NCBI GenBank assembly: GCA_034717695.1
Contig: JAYELS010000038.1
Span: 90,407-154,406, forward strand
Origin: NAT127 sp034717695
Lineage (GTDB): Bacteria; Pseudomonadota; Gammaproteobacteria; Pseudomonadales; Porticoccaceae
DNA: 64,000 nt
Direction of reading: 5' to 3'
Translations under genes and position numbers: made by a program
Notes under the pieces: generated by a model
What the model saw: the letters and a program-made list of their open reading frames with translations, nothing else
The model's database searches: none
What the model was told of the DNA's origin: nothing
Shown: piece after piece, positions 28,152 through 36,003 of the stretch
Layout of the letters: each line of letters opens with the position of its first letter
How positions within the stretch are numbered: the stretch's first letter is position 1

Positions 28152-30281
28152 CTAGAAACGATAGCGAAGTTCGCCGACGATTTTCCGTCCTGGCAATGGC
28201 AGATCCCCGGGAATCAAGGGCACCGGCACGCCGTTGGGGGAAGGCTCGCGGGCGTCCTCGTCAAACAGGTTCCTGACGATCAGCGCGGCATCGAGGTTGT
28301 GCCACAGGTGTGTGCGCCGCAACGTCAGGTCCACCAGCACATAGTCGTCCACGGCATCCCGGGGATCGGTGCGTTCCCGGTCGCGGTCCATGACCCAGTT
28401 GGCCTGGAGATTGAGGCTGTAGTCCGGCCAAAAGCGCCAGTGGGCCTGCAGATAGAATTGCTGCTGCGGCGCGTTGGCGGCCTCGTGGTCGGTGCGGGTG
28501 TTGGTGGACCGCTGCCAGGCGTAATTGGCGATCAGGTCGAGATTGTCGTGGGCGAGCCACTTGGTCTCCAGCTCGAAGCCGTGGCCGGTCTGGCGCCCGG
28601 CATTCTGGGCGGTGTTGGTGCCGCCGCTGGGGTCGGGGATGAACTGGATGATGTCATCCCACTCGTAGTAGAAGGTGTTGAAAACGGTATTGAGGCTGTA
28701 GTGGTGCTTGTAGTCGAAGACGATCTCGAAGCTGCGCAGGCTCTCCGCCTCGAGATCCGGGTTGCCGAGGGCCGCCGGATTGTTGATGGTGCGGATTTCC
28801 TGGAACGATGGGGCGCGAAACGCCTCGCCGTAGAGAAACTTGGTGGTCAGCCGGTTGGAGGTGGACCACACCAGGGACGCCCGGGGGTTGAGGGTGCCGC
28901 CAAAGTCGGAGAAGTGGTCGTAGCGCACCCCGGCGGTGAGCTCCCAGTCGTTGGCGATGTGGAGAATGTCCTGCAGGTAAACGTAGTAGTTCTTGCGCAC
29001 CCCCTCGGTGAGGAACACAAAGGGCGTGTCCGACACATCCACCACACCGGGCCGGGAGAGGATGTAGGCGCAGCTCGGGGCATCGGTGCAGTAGTTCTTC
29101 TCCTCGTTTACCCGGTACAGGTCGCCGTGGTGATAGCCAAAGCCGAGGCTGAGGTCGTGGTTGTCGACACCGAGGTAATGGAGGGTGGCATTGAGCCGGG
29201 AGTGGCGCTCGAACACCTCCGGATTGCCGATGATCCCGTCGGGGAACACGCCAAACTGCGGCTGGCCGTTGGCGTCGAGGAACGGCCCGGTGGAACCGGG
29301 AGGATAGAGATAGGTGTCCTTTTCCACTTCCTGGGAGACATCCAGAAAGCTGGCGCCGACATTCAGCGACAAATCGTCGTGCCACAGGCGGTCGATGGTG
29401 TAGCTGGCATCGAGGCTGAAGCGGTCGCTGCGGTAGCGGCTGAAGGGATCGAGGGCCTGGGCAACCCCGGCGCCGGTACCCACGTCCCGGCGCCCCTGAT
29501 ACCCGGCGCGCACCACAAGGCCGCCGAGGCGGTAATCGAAGCGAATGTCGGCGCTTTCCCGGGACAGGTTGACCGGCCCCGGCGCCCGGGACGCAGCGGT
29601 GCCGGTCAGCTGGTCGAGGATGGTCTGGGCGTCGATGGCGATGGTCTCGTCGTGGCCATCGGTCTTGTTCAATTCCACCATGGCGGCAAAGCCCGCGGCG
29701 CCGTGCTTGCCCCCGTAGGTGAGATGGGCGGAGCGGCTGTCGTCCTCGCCGTAGCGGATGCCGGTCTCGAGACCGTCGAAGGTGTCGGCATCCCGGGTGA
29801 TGATGTTGATGACACCGGCGAAGGCGTCGGCACCGTGGATCGCCGAACCGGGCCCGCGGATCACCTCGATGCGGTCGATGGCCTCCACCGGCATGCCACC
29901 CCACACGAAGTTGCGACCACCGGTGAAGAGGTTGGTCTGGGGAATGCCGTTGATCAGCATCAGGATCTGGGGGTTGAAGGCGGAGTAGATCCCGCGCACG
30001 GTGTAGATGGGGTTGTAAGCCTGGTAGCTCCTCGCCACGTGCATCCCGGGGATGGTCTCCAGCACCTCGTCGATATCGGTGGCACCGAGGCGGCGGATAT
30101 CCTCCGCGGTGATGATGCTGGCCACGGCGGGCGCCTTCGACAGCGGCTGCTTGTAGCCGGTGGCGATGCTGATCAGTTCCTCGCTGCCGTAGACGCCGAG
30201 CAGCTCGTCCTCCGCCGAATCGGCGGCCAGGGTGAGCACCGGCACCGTCAGCAACAGGGCCAGAAGCGATTTATGGATCAT
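28152..30281 (-). CDS. TonB-dependent outer-membrane receptor
   Basis: A 709-residue protein with a signal peptide (residues 1-19), a TonB-box-like EELISIATG near residue 35, a plug domain (APAVASIITAEDIRRLGATDIDEVLETIPGM; VEAIDRIEVIRGPGSAIHGADAFAGVINIIT) and a 22-strand barrel ending in YRF, the usual C-terminal aromatic. It most resembles the small-ligand CirA/BtuB-like group. There is no N-terminal secretin/STN domain, so FecR-type signalling is unlikely. The ATG overlaps the preceding gene by 11 bases. Ligand unknown; siderophore, vitamin or another chelate are all possible. Confidence 0.94.
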   Translation of the reverse strand: MIHKSLLALLLTVPVLTLAADSAEDELLGVYGSEELISIATGYKQPLSKAPAVASIITAEDIRRLGATDIDEVLETIPGMHVARSYQAYNPIYTVRGIYSAFNPQILMLINGIPQTNLFTGGRNFVWGGMPVEAIDRIEVIRGPGSAIHGADAFAGVINIITRDADTFDGLETGIRYGEDDSRSAHLTYGGKHGAAGFAAMVELNKTDGHDETIAIDAQTILDQLTGTAASRAPGPVNLSRESADIRFDYRLGGLVVRAGYQGRRDVGTGAGVAQALDPFSRYRSDRFSLDASYTIDRLWHDDLSLNVGASFLDVSQEVEKDTYLYPPGSTGPFLDANGQPQFGVFPDGIIGNPEVFERHSRLNATLHYLGVDNHDLSLGFGYHHGDLYRVNEEKNYCTDAPSCAYILSRPGVVDVSDTPFVFLTEGVRKNYYVYLQDILHIANDWELTAGVRYDHFSDFGGTLNPRASLVWSTSNRLTTKFLYGEAFRAPSFQEIRTINNPAALGNPDLEAESLRSFEIVFDYKHHYSLNTVFNTFYYEWDDIIQFIPDPSGGTNTAQNAGRQTGHGFELETKWLAHDNLDLIANYAWQRSTNTRTDHEAANAPQQQFYLQAHWRFWPDYSLNLQANWVMDRDRERTDPRDAVDDYVLVDLTLRRTHLWHNLDAALIVRNLFDEDAREPSPNGVPVPLIPGDLPLPGRKIVGELRYRF

Positions 30282-31083
30282 TGGTTATTCTCCGCTTGGC
30301 GTGCCCGTCATACTTGACGCTTGCGCAATCGAGGGGGAAAAGGCATCCCTCGGGTTTCTCCAGGGCGTCCAGGTAGCAGGGAATCATTCCCGCCGAGAAC
30401 GCCAGGACCGCGATCATATAGCTTTCCGACGGCGAATAGCCCAGATCGGAGAACAACGCGGCGCAGTAAATGGCGATATTGGGGTTGAGCCGGTGGCGCC
30501 GGGCCCGCAGCACCTTTTCGATGTCCCGCACCAGATTGAGGAAGGGGCCGTCGCCAAAGCCCAGTTGCGCCGCTTCCCGCAGCAGCGGTTCGACGCGCTC
30601 GTCCCGGGTGGTGACGGGGCGGCCGAAACCGGGCAGCACCCGGTCGGCGGCGAGGCGGGCGAACACCAGGGTCTCGAGGGACTCGCCGGCATCGACGGCG
30701 GCGCGCAACTGGTGCAGGAAGTGGGCGCCCTTGAAAACCGGGCGCGAGCCGTAGATGGTGGCCTCCGTGACCCCGGTGGCGGCGGCCAGGGCCAGGGAGC
30801 CGGTACTGCGCACGGTGCCCGCCAGCGCCGCCACCCGGTTGTTCCACAGGCGCGGGTCCGGGAAACTCGAACTGATCGACCAGATCTTCTCGATCATGCG
30901 GCTCTGATTGGCATCGGGCATCCTGCCGTTGATGCCGTAGAGCATCAGGGTCATCCAGGAGGCGTCGGCGAAATCCTCGAACAGCGCCTTGTCGCGAAAG
31001 CGCACCGTCTCCCCCGGGAACCAGGCGCCCTTGTTGGTGGGCCAGTGCCCGTGGAAATAGCGCAGCCGGTCGTTACCGCCCAT
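30271..31083 (-). CDS. Half-size citrate-synthase-like protein, C-terminal type, catalytic residues replaced
   Basis: A 270-residue member of the citrate synthase/citryl-CoA lyase superfamily. It aligns by eye with the small and central domains: VLPGFGRPVTTRDERVEPLLREA parallels the PGFGHRVY region, but the catalytic His is Arg. LNPNIAIYCAALFSDLGY parallels YPNVDFYSG, but the catalytic Asp is absent. RPVFKGAHFLHQL parallels PLHGGANEAV without the first His. The C-terminal YDGHAKR resembles the arginine-bearing tail. Loss of all three catalytic positions suggests a non-classical activity or a partner role to the gene upstream, which it overlaps by 11 bases. Confidence 0.75.
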   Translation of the reverse strand: MGGNDRLRYFHGHWPTNKGAWFPGETVRFRDKALFEDFADASWMTLMLYGINGRMPDANQSRMIEKIWSISSSFPDPRLWNNRVAALAGTVRSTGSLALAAATGVTEATIYGSRPVFKGAHFLHQLRAAVDAGESLETLVFARLAADRVLPGFGRPVTTRDERVEPLLREAAQLGFGDGPFLNLVRDIEKVLRARRHRLNPNIAIYCAALFSDLGYSPSESYMIAVLAFSAGMIPCYLDALEKPEGCLFPLDCASVKYDGHAKRRITNDP

Positions 31084-31912
31084 CCCGCTTCTCCAGGGAC
31101 TCCATCAGCGCCCGATAGGCGTCGTCCGCCATGGGCTTCAGGTCGCCGCCAAAGAAGGGGTAATGGCGCCAGCCGTGGCCTTCCTGTTCGATGGCCTGGG
31201 CCGCCGCGCCGGGCAGGCGCAGCAGCAGAAAGAGCATTTCCGCCTGGGCTTCGTCGAAGCCGAGGTCGAGGAGCGCGGTAGCGACCACCCCGGACATGGC
31301 AAGGGGGTAACCCGCCGCCTGCTCCAGGGCATCCCGCTGATCCCGCAACCAGGCGACGCGCCCCGCCGGGCAGTGGCTGGCGAGCAGCGCCAGGGTCTGG
31401 CGCACCGGCTGCGGGCACGACACTCCGTTGGGATCGAAACCGGGAAGGTGCTCCAGCTCGAACCAGACATCGCTGCGCTCGCCTTCGTGCCCGCCGGCGA
31501 TATGGGCGCGCCAGCCCTCGAGATCCGTGCCGAGCCGCGACCAGAGGCGGATCATCGCCACGGCCTCGTGGGCGCCGCCGAGGTTGCCGGCACCGACGGC
31601 CAGGGCGGCCATCAGCGCCGACGCGCGGGTGGAACCGCCGACCCCCGCGTCCATGGCGGCGCGCACGCTGTGATCGCGGATGCCGGGATGGGCGGCGGCC
31701 ACGGCGAGGGCCTCCAGCATCCTCGCCTGGGCGGTGCTCGGCAGTTCGAGGCGAAACATCAGGTAGAGGTACTGGACCCAGGACACATTGCCGAGCAGTT
31801 CGCCGAAGACATCGTAGCCGGAGCAATAGCAGCGTGCCGCGGCAAAGGGGTTGTCGGCCTCCGGTTCCTCCAGCCAGATGCGGGTGTGAATAAGGTCCGT
31901 CGGGTTTCTCAA
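31073..31912 (-). CDS. Half-size citrate-synthase-like protein, N-terminal partner
   Basis: A 279-residue member of the same superfamily. VFGELLGNVSWVQYLYLMFRLELPS resembles the large-domain entry, and SVRAAMDAGVGGSTRASALMAALAVGAGNLGGAHEAVAMI resembles the CoA-binding core, where PLHGGANE appears as NLGGAHE, displacing the usual His. LAMSGVVATALLDLGF replaces the Asp region. The start is TTG at 31912, overlapping the previous stop as TTGA, and gives a sensible length; upstream starts would lie inside the previous gene in another frame. With the downstream paralogue it may form a heteromer. Citryl-CoA lyase is an alternative name, but activity is unproven. Confidence 0.75.
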   Translation of the reverse strand: MRNPTDLIHTRIWLEEPEADNPFAAARCYCSGYDVFGELLGNVSWVQYLYLMFRLELPSTAQARMLEALAVAAAHPGIRDHSVRAAMDAGVGGSTRASALMAALAVGAGNLGGAHEAVAMIRLWSRLGTDLEGWRAHIAGGHEGERSDVWFELEHLPGFDPNGVSCPQPVRQTLALLASHCPAGRVAWLRDQRDALEQAAGYPLAMSGVVATALLDLGFDEAQAEMLFLLLRLPGAAAQAIEQEGHGWRHYPFFGGDLKPMADDAYRALMESLEKRDGR

Positions 31913-33684
31913 AGGCGACCGCCTTTGAGGGTATTGGTGCGCACCTCGAGGGGCGGTTTGGCCTCGGGATCGATGCGCACATCCAGCAGCACGGGGCGAC
32001 GCTGGCGGCACAGGGCGGGAATGTCGAGGGCAGCGAGATCATCCACCGACTGAATGACATGGCCATCCACCCCCATGGCGCGGGCCATGGCGGCGAAATC
32101 CACCGGCGGCAACAGGTAGCCGAGGGGCTCGGCGCCGGTCTGGCGCTGCCCGTGCTTGACCATGCCGTAGCCGGCGTCATTGAGGATCACATAAAAGACC
32201 GGGAGATTCTCAGCGAGAGCCACGGTGATCTCCTGCCCGGACATCAGGTAGCTGCCGTCCCCGGTAATACACACCACCGGGGTGTCGGGCAGCGCCAGGG
32301 CAGTGCCCACGGCGCTGCCGATGGCCCAGCCCATGGAGGAGAATTCGAGACAGGTGCGGAACAGCCCCCCCCGCGGGGCATCCCCGGGCGGCAGGGCATC
32401 GGGGCGCGGGTGCAGGTAGTGAATGGCCCAGGCGAAGCTGTTGCCGGTATCCGCCAGGTAGCGGGTCTGGGGCGGAAACAGCTCCGGCAAAAGGCCCATC
32501 AGTCGCTGGGGAAGGATCGGGGACTGGTCGGACAGATAGCCCTCGGGATCCTCCAGCACAAGGTGGCTGACCGGCTCGGCGGCCCCATCGACCACGGGCC
32601 TCAGGGCGCCGCCCCTGGTTTGCTGGCCCGCCAGCAATTGCCTGAACACCGTCGCCAGGGCCCCCGTCACATGGAGCCGCGCCATGGGGGAGGCGACAAA
32701 ATGGTGGGGGGATGCCTCCACATGCACCAACCGATCGTTGAGCAGGCTCAACTCGTCCCAGCCGTTGCTGGCCCACTCGCCGAGGGAGGTCCCCACCGCC
32801 ACCACCAGATCCACCCGCCCGTCCCGGAGGGTCTTGAGGGCACTGCCGTGACCGGCAAATCCGATCACCCCGCGGTAGAGGGGATGGCGGACGCTCACCA
32901 GGCCGTTGCCATTGGGGGTGACCACCAGGGGAATATCCCGGGCCTCGGCGAGCGCGAGAATGGGGGGCATGGCCTCCGCCGCCCGGTTGCCAATCACCAA
33001 CACCGGCGAACGGCTGCTGGCCAGCAGCTGCGCCAGCTCCGCGACGGCGGTCTCGTCCACCATATCGGGGGCCCGCAGGTGCCGCTCCAGGCGCGGTAAG
33101 TGGTGCGCTCGCGCGCCCTCGGCGCGCATCACATCCATGGGGACACTCAGATGCACCGGGCCCCGGGGATACTCGAAGGCCCGCAGCACCGCGGCGGCGA
33201 GCTTGGTCTCCACCTGATCGGGATGGGACACGAGGCTGTTATACCGGGTGATGCCCTCGAACATGGCGAGGGTATTGATACCGGTGCAGGAGGATTCCTG
33301 AAAGGCGCCGCGACCGAAGGTGTCGAGGGGTGTCTGGGCGGTGATCACCAGCATGGGGATGTGGTTGGCGAAGGCCGAGGCCACGCCGGTAATCAGGTTG
33401 GTGGCACCGGGCCCCGTGGTGGCAAAGCACACTGCGAGTTTACCGCTGGCGCTGTGGTAGCCCTCCGCCATGAAGGCGGCACCGGTTTCGTGCCGGCTGG
33501 TGATGCAGCGCGGCCCCCCGCGCCGCTCGCTCCTGGCCAGGGCATTGACGAATGGCTCGATGGCGCCGCCGGGAATACCGAACACAAATTCGACACCCAG
33601 CCGGGCCAGATAACCCGCGATCAGATCCCCCACCTCGGCGCTGCCGGCACCCGGCCCTTGCTTCACTGCCACATCTACGTCCAT
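31909..33684 (-). CDS. Acetolactate-synthase-like ThDP enzyme
   Basis: A 591-residue thiamine-diphosphate enzyme. N-terminal domain: GYLARLGVEFVFGIPGGAIEPFVNAL, the catalytic Glu in SRHETGAAFMAEGYHSASG, and CFATTGPGATNLITGVASAFANHIPML. The C-terminal cofactor motif is CITGDGSYLMSGQEITVALAENLPVFYVILND. It resembles the large subunit of acetolactate synthase and related ligases and decarboxylases, but there is no small regulatory subunit and no other branched-chain gene here, so the substrate is unknown. It is the first gene of a six-gene operon and stops in a TTGA overlap with the next. The ATG lacks a clear ribosome site. Confidence 0.88.
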   Translation of the reverse strand: MDVDVAVKQGPGAGSAEVGDLIAGYLARLGVEFVFGIPGGAIEPFVNALARSERRGGPRCITSRHETGAAFMAEGYHSASGKLAVCFATTGPGATNLITGVASAFANHIPMLVITAQTPLDTFGRGAFQESSCTGINTLAMFEGITRYNSLVSHPDQVETKLAAAVLRAFEYPRGPVHLSVPMDVMRAEGARAHHLPRLERHLRAPDMVDETAVAELAQLLASSRSPVLVIGNRAAEAMPPILALAEARDIPLVVTPNGNGLVSVRHPLYRGVIGFAGHGSALKTLRDGRVDLVVAVGTSLGEWASNGWDELSLLNDRLVHVEASPHHFVASPMARLHVTGALATVFRQLLAGQQTRGGALRPVVDGAAEPVSHLVLEDPEGYLSDQSPILPQRLMGLLPELFPPQTRYLADTGNSFAWAIHYLHPRPDALPPGDAPRGGLFRTCLEFSSMGWAIGSAVGTALALPDTPVVCITGDGSYLMSGQEITVALAENLPVFYVILNDAGYGMVKHGQRQTGAEPLGYLLPPVDFAAMARAMGVDGHVIQSVDDLAALDIPALCRQRRPVLLDVRIDPEAKPPLEVRTNTLKGGRL

Positions 33685-33744
33685 AAAGAAAATGCCATGA
33701 TTAAAGGGATACCTGCCAACGTGGGGCGCGACCCGGGAATTCGA

Positions 33745-33774
33745 ATTATCAGCGTGCGGCGCGAACCTTGGCAA
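33745..33774 (-). promoter_or_regulatory. Likely sigma-70 promoter of the six-gene operon
   Basis: On the minus strand TTGCCA is followed after 18 bases by GATAAT, each matching its consensus in five of six positions. Transcription would start near 33738, giving a leader of about 54 bases. A 10-base palindrome AATTCGAATT overlaps the -10 and start site (33738-33747), a possible operator. Confidence 0.55.
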
Positions 33775-33938
33775 GGACGACAACCCATCCTGACAATCCC
33801 TGCCGGCATATTCGCCGATCACCTGCGACGACACAAGGCGCGGGCGAGTATAGCCCAGCGCGCATCCGCTGGCGCCGGCCATTCCCGCGAGGGGAACAGG
33901 GATTGCCCGAGACGCGAGCCTCGGATCGGTGAAGGCAC
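33775..33938. other. Spacer upstream of the six-gene operon, nothing recognised
   Basis: The stretch between the operon promoter and the comEA-like terminator belongs to a gene-free interval of about 330 bases (33685-34013). Apart from the promoter and the terminator hairpins, no coding frame, repeat or known motif was seen. Confidence 0.5.
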
Positions 33939-33963
33939 AAAAAAGCCCGGTGTGTACCGGGCT
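33939..33963 (-). terminator. Intrinsic terminator after the comEA-like gene
   Basis: On the minus strand an eight-base stem AGCCCGGT/ACCGGGCT with a four-base loop is followed by six Ts. It should end transcription of the pyrF to comEA-like block and insulates the operon downstream. Confidence 0.85.
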
Positions 33964-33980
33964 CAACGGCAGGCGGGTGA

Positions 33981-34007
33981 CACCGCCGCGCGGGAGGCGC
34001 GGCGGTG
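33981..34007. other. 11-bp GC hairpin just after the comEA-like stop
   Basis: CACCGCCGCGC pairs with GCGCGGCGGTG around GGGAG, directly after the comEA-like stop and before the T-tailed terminator. It probably aids termination or RNA stability. Confidence 0.5.
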
Positions 34008-34013
34008 GGCGCC

Positions 34014-34340
34014 TCAAAGGGAAATGCGCTTGGCATTCTTGTCGAGGGTGGCCTGGCCGATCCCCTTCACCTCCAGCAACTGCTCCTTGCTGGTGAAGGG
34101 GCCGTTGGCTTCGCGCCAGGCGACGATGGCCTCGGCCTTGGCGGGCCCAACACCCACCAGACCCTCGGCAATCTCCGCCGCCGAGGCGGTATTGATGTTG
34201 ACGGTGGCGGCCTGCTCGGCGGCGGCAGCGGCTTTCGAGGGCTGAGCCGGGGCTTCGGCGAGGGCCGTGCCCTGGATCACGCCGGACAGCAGAATGGCGC
34301 AGAGGGCAAGGGTTTTGACAACGGAAGTGAGGATGTTCAT
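34014..34340 (-). CDS. ComEA-family helix-hairpin-helix protein, exported
   Basis: A 108-residue protein with a signal peptide (MNILTSVVKTLALCAILLSGV) and a C-terminal ComEA-type double helix-hairpin-helix: VNINTASAAEIAEGLVGVGPAKAEAIVAWREANGPF and LLEVKGIGQATLDKNAKRISL. Relatives bind DNA in the periplasm and aid natural transformation, or act in unknown ways. It follows pyrF and carries its own AAGGAG ribosome site, which sets the start at MNILTS. Confidence 0.9.
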   Translation of the reverse strand: MNILTSVVKTLALCAILLSGVIQGTALAEAPAQPSKAAAAAEQAATVNINTASAAEIAEGLVGVGPAKAEAIVAWREANGPFTSKEQLLEVKGIGQATLDKNAKRISL

Positions 34341-34401
34341 TGCGGATCTCCTTGTGCCTGGGCACTGTGTTTGAAGGTTACGTGGGACTCCAGCCCACGG
34401 C

Positions 34402-35106
34402 TCAATGCTCCCCGATTTCCGCCAGGATGGCAAGCAGGGCATCCCGGGGATTCCCGGCCCGGGTCACCGGGCGGCCGATCACCAGATGGGTACTCCCGGC
34501 GGCCAGCGCCTCGGCCGGCGTCATGGTCCTCTTCTGGTCGTCCCCGGCTGCCCCCGCGGGGCGAATGCCCGGGGTCACCCGGAGGAAATCCGCGCCAAAC
34601 CGCCGCGCCAGCATGCCGGCCTCGAGGGCCGAACAGACAACCCCGTCGAGGCCGCTGTCCCGCGCCAGGGCGGCGAGGCGCAGCACCTGATCCTCGGGGT
34701 TTGCCGCCACCCCGATCTGGCGCAGATCCTCCCCGCCCATGCTGGTGAGCACGGTCACCGCCGTCAACAGGGTGGCACTGCCCATGGCGCGCAATTGCGC
34801 CGCGGCCGCTTCCATCATGGAACGCCCGCCACTGGCGTGGACGTTGACCATCCACACACCGAGATCGGCGGCGGCCGCCACCGCCTGGGCGGTGGTATTG
34901 GGAATGTCGTGGAACTTGAGGTCGAGAAACACCTCGAAATCCCACGCCACCAGCTGTTTGACCAGGGCAGGCCCTTCGCGGGTGAACAACTCCTTGCCCA
35001 CCTTGAGCCTGCACAAACCGGGATCGAGGGCCGACGCCAGGTCCAGGGCATCCGCGCCACGGGCAAAATCGAGGGCGACAATGACGGCTGGGGGATTTTT
35101 CTTCAT
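34402..35106 (-). CDS. pyrF: Orotidine 5'-phosphate decarboxylase
   Basis: A 234-residue enzyme that makes UMP. It shows VIVALDFARGADALDLASAL, LKVGKELFTREGP and the catalytic VFLDLKFHDIPNTTAQAV (D-K-x-x-D), with the phosphate-binding LVIGRPVTRAGNPRDAL at the end. It follows lapA, an order conserved in gammaproteobacteria, although lapB, which usually lies between them, is absent. Confidence 0.96.
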   Translation of the reverse strand: MKKNPPAVIVALDFARGADALDLASALDPGLCRLKVGKELFTREGPALVKQLVAWDFEVFLDLKFHDIPNTTAQAVAAAADLGVWMVNVHASGGRSMMEAAAAQLRAMGSATLLTAVTVLTSMGGEDLRQIGVAANPEDQVLRLAALARDSGLDGVVCSALEAGMLARRFGADFLRVTPGIRPAGAAGDDQKRTMTPAEALAAGSTHLVIGRPVTRAGNPRDALLAILAEIGEH

Positions 35107-35164
35107 GACAGGTCAAACTCAGCAATATACGGGGAAATAGGCAATGGGACCGGCCGCGGCGCCG

Positions 35165-35413
35165 TCAGCCGGAGGGCGGTGCGGGCGAGCGAGGGCGCGC
35201 CGCGCGGCGCAGACGCCACAGCAGGGGCAAGGTGGCCAACAGGCCGCTAATGACCCCGAGAAAAAATGCCAGCAGCAGCCAGACCCCCAGGGACAGTGCC
35301 CCGGCGGGAAATCCCAACAGGGTGACGCTGACCTGGCCGGGATTGTCCTGGGCGACCCAGAGTCCGCCGAAAAGACCCAGCACCAGCAGGACGCCATAAA
35401 GCAGTTTTTTCAT
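35165..35413 (-). CDS. lapA: LapA-domain (DUF1049) inner-membrane protein
   Basis: An 82-residue protein with two transmembrane helices. It has the LapA pattern NPGQVSVTLLGFPAGALSLGVWLLLAFFLGVISGLLATL followed by a basic tail. LapA partners with LapB in controlling lipopolysaccharide synthesis through LpxC turnover. No lapB gene follows here; only 58 bases separate it from pyrF. The start MKKLLYG is chosen because it opens the first helix. Confidence 0.87.
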   Translation of the reverse strand: MKKLLYGVLLVLGLFGGLWVAQDNPGQVSVTLLGFPAGALSLGVWLLLAFFLGVISGLLATLPLLWRLRRAARPRSPAPPSG

Positions 35414-35547
35414 CAGCGGTATCTCCTCGCCACGGGAAAACAATCGCCCGGTTCCGCCGGATAGGGCCGCGCGGCGATCCCGGGATGGGGTGAGTTTACC
35501 GGAGACCATCCGGCCAGGGGGCAAAAATCACCGGCAAACAAGGCCCC

Positions 35548-35579
35548 AAAAAAAACGGCAAGGAAAATTCCTTGCCGTT
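35548..35579 (-). terminator. Intrinsic terminator after ihfB
   Basis: On the minus strand a 12-base stem AACGGCAAGGAA/TTCCTTGCCGTT with a two-base loop region (effective loop a little larger) is followed by eight Ts. It lies 26 bases after the ihfB stop, so lapA needs its own promoter in 35414-35547 or read-through. Confidence 0.85.
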
Positions 35580-35604
35580 GGTGGTGAGCAGCGGGAAGCC
35601 GCCG

Positions 35605-35895
35605 TCAACGCTGGACGGATTCGTTGACGCGCTCCCGCAGATCCTTGCCCGGCTTGAAATAGGGCACGTACTTGCCGGACAGCTCCACGGTATCCCCGGT
35701 CTTCGGATTGCGGCCGACCCGCGGCGCCCTGAAATGCAGGCAAAAGCTGCCAAAGCCCCTGACCTCGATGCGCTGGTTGTGGACCAGTGCCTGGGTCATC
35801 TTTTCGAGGATCATCTTCACCGCCAGCTCCACGTCCCTGGGCGGCAGTTGCTCCTGCTGGGCGGCAATCTTTTCGATCAGTTCCGACTTGGTCAT
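35605..35895 (-). CDS. ihfB: Integration host factor subunit beta
   Basis: A 96-residue HU/IHF-family DNA-bending protein: MTKSELIEKIAAQQEQLPPRDVELAVKMIL, RIEVRGFGSFCLHFRAPRVGRNPKTGDTVEL with the proline-tipped arm, and KYVPYFKPGKDLRERV. It pairs with IhfA, which is not in the window. Position after rpsA is conserved. The spacer to rpsA contains an assembly gap. Confidence 0.96.
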   Translation of the reverse strand: MTKSELIEKIAAQQEQLPPRDVELAVKMILEKMTQALVHNQRIEVRGFGSFCLHFRAPRVGRNPKTGDTVELSGKYVPYFKPGKDLRERVNESVQR

Positions 35896-35962
35896 AGCTA
35901 TCCTGCCCGGGGGTTGTGGGGGGGGGGCGGCCCCCCCCCCCCCGGGGGTGTTGTGGGGCCCC

Positions 35963-35972
35963 NNNNNNNNNN
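35963..35972. other. Assembly gap (10 N) in low-complexity sequence
   Basis: Ten undetermined bases lie between ihfB and rpsA, flanked on the left by long runs of G and C at 35917-35962. The gap is probably a scaffold join or unresolved GC-rich sequence; true length and content here are uncertain, and any rpsA terminator or ihfB promoter is hidden. Confidence 0.95.
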
Positions 35973-36003
35973 GTCGGGGGGCTCGCGCCGCCCGACGGCT
36001 GTG

